Source: Pseudomonas sp. MN1F
GTDB lineage: Bacteria; Pseudomonadota; Gammaproteobacteria; Pseudomonadales; Pseudomonadaceae
DNA length: 64,000 nucleotides
Reading direction: 5' to 3'
Assembly (NCBI RefSeq): GCF_009391885.1
Contig: NZ_VZII01000021.1
Span: 37,888 to 101,887 of the forward strand
In this document: positions 7,340 to 14,968 of the stretch, piece by piece
How positions within the stretch are numbered: position 1 is the first letter of the stretch
Layout of the letters: each line of letters begins with the position of its first letter
Translations under genes and position numbers: made by a program
The notes under the pieces: generated by a model
Told to the model about the DNA's origin: nothing
The model's input: only the letters and a program-made list of their open reading frames with translations
The model's database searches: none

Positions 7340-8527
7340 ATGGCGGTAAAGATCCTCTGGTACCTCACCACCCCCGACGGCCCCTATCCCTGGGAGCCGG
7401 AAGGGCGCTGGAACACCGACTTCCAGCACCTCAAGCAACTGGCCGTGGCGGCCGACCGCCTGGGCTATTACGGCTCGCTGCTCGGCTCCAGCCCAAACGA
7501 AAGCCTGGCCGTGTCGGCGGCCTTGATCGATGCCACCTCGCGCCTGCGTTTCCTGGTTGCCCAGCATCCAGGTGAGCTATCGCCAGCGGTGCTGGCCAAG
7601 TGGGCGCTGACCTTTGACCAGTTCTCCAACGGCCGCCTGTTGTTCAATGTGGTCAATGGCAACGACGCCGGCCTGGCGACGCTGGGCGTGCATTACCCGC
7701 ACGATGAGCGCTACGACTTCAGCCTGGAGTACTGGCGCGCCTTCCAGGCCTTCTATGCGGGTGAAACCGACGGCTATGACGGGCGCTACGTGAAGCTGTC
7801 GCCGCGTTCCCCGGCAGCGGCCCGGCACCCCTTGGGCGGCTGGCACCCGCCTCGGCAAACGCCCGGCATCCCGCTGTGGGGCGCGGGCACGTCGGCCCCA
7901 GGCGTGGCCCACTCGGTGCAATTGCTCGACGTCTACCTGAGCTTTGCCGACACTCCGCAGAAGCTCGGTGACAAGTTCCGCCGCGTGGCGGAGCAGGCGG
8001 CGAAGATCGGCCGCGAGCTGACCTATGGCACGCGCCTGCAGGTCATTGTCCGCGAGACCGAGGAAGAAGCCTGGGCCCATGCCGAACGGTTGTTGCAGCG
8101 CACCTCGTTGGCCACGGCGCGGGCCGCCATCGAGCGTCAACTGCCGCCAGGCCAGACCCTGGACAGCTATGTCAGTGACGACCCGCGCATCCAGCGCAAC
8201 CTCGACAGCATCCGCGCCGGGCGCCTGCCCACGGCGCGCGAGCTGGAGATCTATCCCAATGTCTGGCTCGGCCCCAGCCTGTTCGGTTTCAACCTGCTCG
8301 GTCCAGCCGCAGGTACTTACCTGGTCGGTAGCGCCGAGCAGGTCGCCGCACGCATCCGTGAGTACGAAGCGCAGGGCACTTCAGCGTTCATCCTGTCGGG
8401 CTTCCCGCTGATCGACGAGGCGCAACGGGTGGCCGACCTGCTGTTCCCGCTGCTGGAGCTGGACCACGGCTTCGAGGTGCCACGCCTGGGCGCGGCAAGC
8501 ACGCCGCGCGTGGCGCAACCTGCCTGA
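7340..8527 (+). CDS. SsuD-like FMNH2-dependent alkanesulfonate monooxygenase family protein
   Basis: This 395-aa LLM-class protein can be followed along SsuD over its whole length. SsuD enzymes use reduced FMN and O2 to cleave the C-S bond of sulfonates, giving an aldehyde and sulfite. The start chosen is the ATG at 7340 (MAVKILWYL). Landmarks are FSNGRLLFNVVNGND (near 110), the YGTRLQVIVRETEEEAW strand (near 235) and LSGFPLIDEAQRV near the C-terminus. Compared with E. coli SsuD (RLHVIVR and SGYPHLEEAYRV), two active-site histidines become Gln and Leu and the tyrosine becomes Phe. A different substrate is therefore likely. It sits between the aldolase-like gene and the ABC importer genes. Confidence 0.85.
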   Translation: MAVKILWYLTTPDGPYPWEPEGRWNTDFQHLKQLAVAADRLGYYGSLLGSSPNESLAVSAALIDATSRLRFLVAQHPGELSPAVLAKWALTFDQFSNGRLLFNVVNGNDAGLATLGVHYPHDERYDFSLEYWRAFQAFYAGETDGYDGRYVKLSPRSPAAARHPLGGWHPPRQTPGIPLWGAGTSAPGVAHSVQLLDVYLSFADTPQKLGDKFRRVAEQAAKIGRELTYGTRLQVIVRETEEEAWAHAERLLQRTSLATARAAIERQLPPGQTLDSYVSDDPRIQRNLDSIRAGRLPTARELEIYPNVWLGPSLFGFNLLGPAAGTYLVGSAEQVAARIREYEAQGTSAFILSGFPLIDEAQRVADLLFPLLELDHGFEVPRLGAASTPRVAQPA

Positions 8528-8537
8528 GGAGAGGGTG

Positions 8538-10115
8538 ATGAGCGAGCTGTTTTCGCGCCGGGCGTTTCTCGGCAACAGCCTGACGGTTGGCGGCGGCCTG
8601 CTGCTTGGCGGCGGGCTGCTCAGTGGCTGTGACGGCGGGGCACCCCTGGCGACGGCGGCCAACCCACCGCAGGCGACCACCCCGGTGCGGGGCGGCCGCC
8701 TGCGGGTGGGCATCATCGATGGCGACCAGGCGGGCAACCTCGATGCGCACAAGCCGGTGGGCGGCGGCATCATCCGCGGCTGGGCACTGTATGCCAAGTT
8801 CTGGGAGTGGAACGCCGATGTCAGCACGCGCCTGGCGCTGGCCGAGTTTGCCGAGCCGAATGCCGATGCCAGTGCCTGGACCATCCGTATCAAGCCAGGC
8901 CTGGAGTTCCACCATGGCAAGAGCATCAGCGCCGATGACATGCTGTTCTCGATCCTGCGCCTGACCGACCCGCAATTGGCTTCGCCGTTTGCCGGGCTGG
9001 TTGGCGCGATCGACCGCCAGGCGCTGCGCAAGCTGGACACGCGCACCATCGAGGTCCGCTTCAAGCAGGGGCGGAGCTTCTATCCACTGGATGAAACACT
9101 GATCAGCTTTGGCGGCATCGTGCCCACCGATTATCACCCGCAGCTCAACCCGGTCGGCGCCGGGCCGTACCGGTTGAAAAGCTTCATCCCCGGCCAGCGC
9201 TCGCTCTACAGCCGTTTCGAAAACTACTACAAGCCCAACCAGCCCTACGCCGACGAGCTGGAAATCATCGAATTCAAGGACCAGGTCGCACGCGCGGCGG
9301 CGTTGCGCGCCGGGCAGATCGACGTGGCCAGCGGCGTACAGGCCGAGCACAGTGCCTTGCTCAAGGCCGACCCGCGGCTGCGCCTGTATGCCTCGCCCAC
9401 CACCTCGTTCACCGGCTTCAACCTGAACCTGGCCAAGGCGCCGTTCCAGGACCTGCGCGTGCGTCAGGCGTTCCGCCTGCTGGCCGACCGCCAGGAGTTG
9501 GTGGCGCGCGGGCTGAATGGTTTTGGCCGCATTGCCAACGACCTGTACTCGCCACACGACCCGACCTACAACCACGCCATCGGCCAGCGCCCCTACGACC
9601 TCGACCAGGCGCGCTCGCTGCTGCGCCAGGCGGGGCAAGAGGATTTGCGCGTCGAGCTGACCACCACGCCGGGGGCTGGCGTCAATGCGGCATTGGTGTT
9701 CGCGCAGCAGGCACAGAAGGCCGGGGTGCAGGTCAAGGTCAACCAGGTCGACGCCTCGGTGTTCAATGGGCCGCAGCGCGAACAGTGGCAACTGTCGCCG
9801 GGTTCGACGCCGGCGCGTGGTTTTCTCGCCACCGCGTTGCACAACGATGCGCCCCAGGCCATCTACAACCGCAGCAACTTCCACGACCCGCGCTTCACCG
9901 AGCTGTACCAGCAAGCCCTGGCCCAGCCCGATCTCGAGCGGCGCAAGGCCCTGGTGCACGAGGCCCAGGTCATCCAGCACGCACGGGGCGGGTTGTTGAT
10001 CTGGGGCTTCTCGGACGTGCTCGATGCCGCCTCTGCCAAGGTCGGCGGGCTGGCCCCGGAACAAACCACTTTCGCCTCCTGGCGCTTCGATGAACTCTGG
10101 TTGAACCATGCCTGA
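8538..10115 (+). CDS. Peptide-type (family 5) ABC substrate-binding protein, Tat-type lipoprotein
   Basis: This 525-aa DppA/OppA-type binding protein has an N-terminus with twin arginines (SRRAFLG, 6-12), a hydrophobic stretch and a lipobox LLSGC (Cys31). It is probably exported folded by Tat and lipid-anchored. Family signatures include DDMLFSILRLTDP and GAGPYRLKSFIPGQRS. A GTG lies just before the ATG at 8538; the ATG has the better spacing to GAGGAGAGG. It is followed with 8-base overlap by its permease. A close paralogue lies at 17643-19196. The family binds peptides, glutathione, opines and other ligands; here an organosulfur ligand is inferred from context. Confidence 0.87.
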   Translation: MSELFSRRAFLGNSLTVGGGLLLGGGLLSGCDGGAPLATAANPPQATTPVRGGRLRVGIIDGDQAGNLDAHKPVGGGIIRGWALYAKFWEWNADVSTRLALAEFAEPNADASAWTIRIKPGLEFHHGKSISADDMLFSILRLTDPQLASPFAGLVGAIDRQALRKLDTRTIEVRFKQGRSFYPLDETLISFGGIVPTDYHPQLNPVGAGPYRLKSFIPGQRSLYSRFENYYKPNQPYADELEIIEFKDQVARAAALRAGQIDVASGVQAEHSALLKADPRLRLYASPTTSFTGFNLNLAKAPFQDLRVRQAFRLLADRQELVARGLNGFGRIANDLYSPHDPTYNHAIGQRPYDLDQARSLLRQAGQEDLRVELTTTPGAGVNAALVFAQQAQKAGVQVKVNQVDASVFNGPQREQWQLSPGSTPARGFLATALHNDAPQAIYNRSNFHDPRFTELYQQALAQPDLERRKALVHEAQVIQHARGGLLIWGFSDVLDAASAKVGGLAPEQTTFASWRFDELWLNHA

Positions 10116-11187
10116 TCACGCTCACCGTTCCCCCCGCACACCCGCCTGGCTGGCCTGGTTCGTTGGCCGGCTGGGTTACGGCCTGCTGACCGCCTGGGTG
10201 ATCAGCCTGGTGGTGTTCATCGCCACCCAGGCACTGCCCTCGGACCCGGCGCGGGTGATTCTCGGCCCCGATGCGCCGCTGCAAAGCATCCTCACCTTGC
10301 AGCGCCAGCTGGGGCTCGACCAACCGATCCTGATGCAATACCTGCGCTGGCTTGGCGCGGCGCTCAGCGGCGACCTGGGCACTTCGCTGGACTCACAGCT
10401 GCCAGTGGCGCAGCTGCTGTTCGGCCGGCTGGGCCATACCCTGGCCTTGCTGGCCGGAGTGCTGGCTCTGGTGGTGCCGCTGGCGCTGCTGCTGGGGGTG
10501 AGCCTGGCCTTGCGCCGCGACCGGCCGCTGGACCGCTGGGGCCTGTCGGCGCTGATCCTGCTCAAGGCCACGCCCGGCTTTTTGCTGGCCATTGGCCTGG
10601 TGCTGCTGTTTTCCATGCCCGGCATGGGTTGGTTGCCTGCAGTTTCGATCCTCGATCCGCAGCAACCGCTGTGGCGCCAGCTGCAGTTCCTGGTGCTGCC
10701 GGTGATTGCCCTGAGCCTGTCGGCGTTGCCTTACCTCACACGCATGGTGCGCGCCTCGATGATCGAAGCGCTGGAGTCCGACTACGTGGTTGCCGCACGC
10801 CTGCGGGGCATCCCCGAGCGGCGTATCGTCTGGCGCCATACGTTGCCCAACGCCCTTACCCCGGCCATCCAGGGGGTGGCGCTGACCCTGCGCACCCTGG
10901 TCGGCGGCGCGCTGCTGGCCGAGGTGATCTTCAGCTATCCCGGCATCGGCACCGCGCTCAACGCCGCGATCCAGATGCGCGACTTGCCGATGATCCAGGG
11001 CGTGGTGCTGGTCATCACCCTGGCGGTGGTGCTGATCAACCTGCTGGCCGACCTGCTGACGGTTCTGCTTACTCCCAGGCTGCGTACCGCGCACCGGGTC
11101 AGGATGATCCGTCGCAACCGGCGCGGTATCCGCCCTTGGTGGCGGCGAACACGTAGCTCACCTGCCCAGGAGGCGCAGCATGACTGA
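10108..11187 (+). CDS. DppB-type ABC importer permease
   Basis: This 359-aa inner-membrane permease has about six helices. It has a typical DppB N-terminus (FIATQALPSDPARVILGPDA) and the EAA-type cytoplasmic loop ALESDYVVAARLRGIPERR that docks the ATPase. Its start overlaps the end of the binding-protein gene by 8 bases, and its own end overlaps the next permease by 8 bases, so the four importer genes are translationally coupled. The C-terminus has an unusually basic tail (RMIRRNRRGIRPWWRR). It should pair with the DppC-type protein that follows. Confidence 0.9.
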   Translation: MPDHAHRSPRTPAWLAWFVGRLGYGLLTAWVISLVVFIATQALPSDPARVILGPDAPLQSILTLQRQLGLDQPILMQYLRWLGAALSGDLGTSLDSQLPVAQLLFGRLGHTLALLAGVLALVVPLALLLGVSLALRRDRPLDRWGLSALILLKATPGFLLAIGLVLLFSMPGMGWLPAVSILDPQQPLWRQLQFLVLPVIALSLSALPYLTRMVRASMIEALESDYVVAARLRGIPERRIVWRHTLPNALTPAIQGVALTLRTLVGGALLAEVIFSYPGIGTALNAAIQMRDLPMIQGVVLVITLAVVLINLLADLLTVLLTPRLRTAHRVRMIRRNRRGIRPWWRRTRSSPAQEAQHD

Positions 11188-12007
11188 TTCGCGCTGGATG
11201 GCTGACCCGCAGGTGCGGCGCGGCGCTGTGATCACCTTGATGGTGGCCTTGCTGGCACTGCTTGGCCCGTGGCTGGCTCCGCATGCACCGACCGCCATGC
11301 TCGGGCCGGTGTTCGGCCCACCGACTGCCGACGCTCCGCTGGGGCATGACTTCCTCGGCCACGACCTGTTGTCGCGGCTGCTCAGCGGCGGCCTGTCGGT
11401 GCTCTGGATGTCGCTGGCAGCGGCGACCCTGGCCTTGCTGGTCGGCGGCAGCCTGGGCCTGCTGGCCGGTTTTTCGCGGCGCCGGCTGGACCAGGCGATC
11501 AGCTGGGCAGCGGATGTTTCGCTGGCATTCCCGGACCTGATCCTGGTGCTGCTGATCGTCTCGATGCTGGGCCGTGCACCGTGGTTGATCGTGCTGACCG
11601 TGGCCATTGCATTTACCCCCGGGGTAGTGCGCCTGGCGCGTGGCAGCGCGGTGGCGGTGGCCGGGCAGGAGTACGTCGAGGCCGCGCAGATGATGGGTTA
11701 CCCGCGCTGGCGCATCCTGTTCAACGAGATCCTGCCGAATATCCTCACGCCGCTGCTGGTGCATTTCGGCAACATGCTGACCTGGGCCGTGGGCATGCTC
11801 TCGGGGCTGAGTTTTCTGGGCTATGGGGTGGCGCCGCCAGCGGCGGACTGGGGCCTGATGATCAACGAAAACCAGGCCGGGCTGCTGGTGCAGCCATGGG
11901 CGGTGCTGGCGCCAGCGCTGCTGATCGGCGTGTTCGCCTATGGCACCAACATTCTGGCCGAAGGCATCGGCCGGGTCAGTGCACGGATTGGGGAGATACA
12001 GCCATGA
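11180..12007 (+). CDS. DppC-type ABC importer permease
   Basis: This 275-aa inner-membrane permease is the second half of the peptide-type importer channel. It contains the family's periplasmic motif LGHDFLGHDLLSRLLSGG near residue 55 and the EAA loop GQEYVEAAQMMGYPRWR near residue 160. It overlaps the DppB-type gene by 8 bases and the ATPase gene by 4 bases (ATGA). It is at the short end for DppC proteins but appears complete, with an intact C-terminal segment GTNILAEGIGRVSARI. Confidence 0.9.
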   Translation: MTDSRWMADPQVRRGAVITLMVALLALLGPWLAPHAPTAMLGPVFGPPTADAPLGHDFLGHDLLSRLLSGGLSVLWMSLAAATLALLVGGSLGLLAGFSRRRLDQAISWAADVSLAFPDLILVLLIVSMLGRAPWLIVLTVAIAFTPGVVRLARGSAVAVAGQEYVEAAQMMGYPRWRILFNEILPNILTPLLVHFGNMLTWAVGMLSGLSFLGYGVAPPAADWGLMINENQAGLLVQPWAVLAPALLIGVFAYGTNILAEGIGRVSARIGEIQP

Positions 12008-13779
12008 ATGCAGCGTTCAAGCGGGGCAGCGAAGTCTTGCAGGTTCGCGACCTGCGCGTGGAACTGGCGGGCGAGGTCGATGTGCTGGCCAACGTCTCGT
12101 TCAGCCTGGCGGCGGGGGAAATCGTCGGCCTGGTGGGCGAGTCCGGTTCGGGCAAGACCACCCTGGCCACCGCCTTGCTGCGCCATGCCCGGCAGGGTGC
12201 GCGGATTGTCGCGGGGCATATCGCGGTGGCCGGGCAGGCGCTGCTCGAACTGCACGGCGAAGCCCTGCGCCTGGCCCGGGGCGGTATGGTCGGCTACGTC
12301 GCCCAGGACCCGGCCACGGCATTGAACCCGGCATTGCGCATTGGCACGTTGCTGCGTGAAACCCTGCTGGCGCATGAGCCGGCGCTGGCCCGGGGCGTAC
12401 TTGACCGGCGCATCGGCGAAACCCTGGTCGATGTCGGTTTGCCCGATGACCAGGGATTTCTGCGGCGCTTCCCGCATCAGCTGTCCGGCGGCCAGCAGCA
12501 GCGGGTGATGCTGGCGCTGGCGTTTGTCCTGCGGCCCAGGCTGATCGTGCTTGACGAGCCGACCACGGCGCTCGACGTCACCACCCAGGCGCATGTGCTC
12601 GATACCCTCAAGCGCCTGTGCCGCAGCCAGGGTGTGGCCGCGTTGTATGTGACCCACGACCTGGCGGTGGTGCGTGACCTGGTCGACCGGGTGATGGTCA
12701 TGTACGCCGGCAGACTGGTCGAGGTGGCCGGGCGCGACAGGCTGTTCAAGGCCCCGGCGCACCCCTACACCCGCGCCTTGCTCGCGGCCATCCCCGACAT
12801 TGCCCGGCGCCAGCCGTTGCAGGCGATTGCCGGGCATGCCCCGGCCCCTGGGCAGCGTCCTCATGGCTGTGCGTTCGCGCCCCGGTGTGCCAAGCGTCGT
12901 GCCGAATGCGCGGTGATCGAACCCGCGCTGCTTGGCCACGCGCCGGACCATCAGGTGGCCTGCCTGGCGCCGCTGCGCGAGGCCATGGCCTTGCACGAAA
13001 CGGTTGCTACGGTTGCCGCGACGCATGACGCAGCGCCGCTGCTGGAGATCCAAGGCCTGGATGTGGCCTATGACCGCCAGGTGCTGTTCGATGTTTCGCT
13101 CGCCGTGCGCCGGGGTGAATGCCTGGCGCTGGTCGGTGAGTCCGGCTCGGGCAAGACCAGCCTGGCCAGGGCCGTGGCGGGCCTGGGTGAAAACGTCCAA
13201 GGGCAGCTTCGCTACGCGGGCCAACCCTTGGCATTTGCCGCCAGGCAACGTGATGTGCGGCAGCGCCACCAGATCCAGTACGTGTTCCAGAACCCGTACC
13301 GGGCGTTGAACCCACGCCAGACCATCGCGCAAATCTTGAGCGCACCGCTGAAGCATTTCTTCGGTACCCGTGGTGTGCAGGCGCAGCGCCAGGTCGAGGC
13401 GGTGCTGGCGCGGGTATCGTTGCCGGCGAGCATTGCGCAGCTCTACCCCAACAGCCTTTCCGGTGGCGAGCGGCAGCGGGTAGCGATTGCCCGGGCACTG
13501 ATCTGCCAGCCGAAGCTGCTGGTCTGCGATGAGATTACCTCGGCGCTGGACGTGTCGGTGCAGGCGTCGATCCTGGCACTGCTGCGCAGGCTTCAGGATG
13601 AAGGGCTTACGCTATTGTTCGTGACCCATGACCTGGGCGTGGTGCGGGCGATTGCCGATCGGGTGCTGGTGTTGCGCCAGGGCCGGGTGGTGGAGCAGGG
13701 CTCGGCCGACCAGGTACTTGGGCAGCCGGTCGCCGCCTATACCCGAACGCTGATCGAGCATTCACCGAGCCTGGCGTAG
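12004..13779 (+). CDS. Fused DppD-DppF-type ABC importer ATPase
   Basis: This 591-aa protein is a tandem of two nucleotide-binding domains. The first has Walker A GESGSGKTT (45-53), LSGGQQQR and LDEPTTALD. It then has the oligopeptide-transporter C-terminal module with cysteines in CAFAPRCAKRRAEC. The second has Walker A GESGSGKTS near residue 378, LSGGERQR and CDEITSALD, whose Glu is kept. One fused protein thus replaces the usual DppD plus DppF, as in GsiA. The ATG at 12004 overlaps the permease stop by 4 bases. It is the last gene of the rightward operon and is followed by a strong inverted repeat. Confidence 0.9.
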   Translation: MNAAFKRGSEVLQVRDLRVELAGEVDVLANVSFSLAAGEIVGLVGESGSGKTTLATALLRHARQGARIVAGHIAVAGQALLELHGEALRLARGGMVGYVAQDPATALNPALRIGTLLRETLLAHEPALARGVLDRRIGETLVDVGLPDDQGFLRRFPHQLSGGQQQRVMLALAFVLRPRLIVLDEPTTALDVTTQAHVLDTLKRLCRSQGVAALYVTHDLAVVRDLVDRVMVMYAGRLVEVAGRDRLFKAPAHPYTRALLAAIPDIARRQPLQAIAGHAPAPGQRPHGCAFAPRCAKRRAECAVIEPALLGHAPDHQVACLAPLREAMALHETVATVAATHDAAPLLEIQGLDVAYDRQVLFDVSLAVRRGECLALVGESGSGKTSLARAVAGLGENVQGQLRYAGQPLAFAARQRDVRQRHQIQYVFQNPYRALNPRQTIAQILSAPLKHFFGTRGVQAQRQVEAVLARVSLPASIAQLYPNSLSGGERQRVAIARALICQPKLLVCDEITSALDVSVQASILALLRRLQDEGLTLLFVTHDLGVVRAIADRVLVLRQGRVVEQGSADQVLGQPVAAYTRTLIEHSPSLA

Positions 13780-13806
13780 GCTGATCCTCTGCATGGCGCA
13801 ATGAGC

Positions 13807-13846
13807 GCAGGCAAACAGGGCTGCATTGGCAGCCCTGTTTGCCTGC
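13807..13846. terminator. Bidirectional terminator hairpin
   Basis: GCAGGCAAACAGGGCTGC (13807-13824) and its exact complement (13829-13846) form an 18-bp perfect stem with a 4-base ATTG loop. It lies between the convergent importer ATPase gene and the LLM gene. The stem carries A/T runs (AAA/TTT) within its arms. Confidence 0.8.
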
Positions 13847-13856
13847 AGCGTTGCAA

Positions 13857-14945
13857 CTACCCGGCAAACCTGGCCTGGCGGCGCCGCACCTCCTCCTGCA
13901 CCGCCGGAATGATCCAGCGCCCATAGTCCACCGTGTCATACAGCGGGTCATAACCGCGGTTGAGGAAGGTGGTCACTCCCAGGTCGACGTAATCCAGCAG
14001 TGCCTGCGCCACGGTCTCTGGCGTGCCCACCAGTGCCGTGGTATCCCCGTAGGCGCCGACCGCCGTCGCGGTTGGCATCCACAGCGCACGGTCATGCCGG
14101 TCGGCGCGTGCCGCCGCGGCGAGCAGGCGCTCGGAGCCGGTGCCCTTGATCCGCTTCTGCCACGGGCTGTCGGCGGCGAACTGTGGGTTGGCCTTGATCT
14201 GCGCCAGGATCTGTTCGGCGCGCTGCCAGGCCTGTTCCTCGGTGGCGCCCAGGATCAACCGCACCGACAGGCTGACCCGTGGCGCCGCGACGCCGGCGGC
14301 GCTGGCCGCCGTCTTGAGCTTGGCGATCTGCTCGGCGACGCCGCTCAGCGGTTCACCCCACAGGGCATAAAAGTCTGCGTGCTTGACGGCAATCTGGTAG
14401 GCGATGTCGGACGAGCCACCGAAAGAGATGGGGATATGCGGCTGCTGCAGTGGCTTGACCGGTGAGAACGCACCCTTGATGTTGAAATAGCGGCCTTGGA
14501 AGTCGAAGGGCTCCTCGGCGGTCCAGGTGCGGCGGACAATTTCCAGGTATTCATCGGTGCGCCGATAGCGCTCGGTCTTGTCCAGCAGGCTGTCGCCTTC
14601 CTGGGGCTCGGCGGTGATCCCGGTGATGGCATGCAGGCGGATACGCCCGCCACCGGTGGTGTGGTCGAGGGTGGCAAAGGCCCGCGCCGCCACCGTGGGC
14701 GCGGTCAGGGCTGGGCGGTGGGCGATCATGAAACCCAGGCGTTCGGTGTGCGCGGCGGCATAGGCGGCGATCTGCAAACTGTCGGCGCTGCCTGGGCCGC
14801 TGGCGATCAATACCCGGTCGAAGCCGGCGTGCTCGTGGGCGCGGGCATGATGGCGGATGAACGGGAGGTCGAAGTCGGGCGTGCGCACGCCGCGGGTCTC
14901 CGACCATTGGCGGGGGAAGATCATACCGACGAATTCAATGGACAT
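13857..14945 (-). CDS. SsuD-type LLM-class flavin monooxygenase
   Basis: This 362-aa luciferase-like protein shows the SsuD order of motifs: RAHEHAGFDRVLIASG, HRPALTAPTVAARAFATLD (near 85), a central GGSSDIAYQIAVKHADFYALWGE-type barrel strand, and EPLSGVAEQIAKL. The flavin/phosphate region therefore looks intact, but the C-terminal LNRGYDPLYDTVDYGRW differs strongly from SsuD's SGYPHLEEAYRV. It probably acts on a different sulfonate or a sulfate ester. It is the last gene of the leftward operon starting at 22721, 23 bases after the TonB-dependent receptor gene. It needs reduced FMN from a reductase that is not encoded in this window. Confidence 0.85.
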   Translation of the reverse strand: MSIEFVGMIFPRQWSETRGVRTPDFDLPFIRHHARAHEHAGFDRVLIASGPGSADSLQIAAYAAAHTERLGFMIAHRPALTAPTVAARAFATLDHTTGGGRIRLHAITGITAEPQEGDSLLDKTERYRRTDEYLEIVRRTWTAEEPFDFQGRYFNIKGAFSPVKPLQQPHIPISFGGSSDIAYQIAVKHADFYALWGEPLSGVAEQIAKLKTAASAAGVAAPRVSLSVRLILGATEEQAWQRAEQILAQIKANPQFAADSPWQKRIKGTGSERLLAAAARADRHDRALWMPTATAVGAYGDTTALVGTPETVAQALLDYVDLGVTTFLNRGYDPLYDTVDYGRWIIPAVQEEVRRRQARFAG

Positions 14946-14968
14946 GGACGTGGCCTTATGTGTGGGGG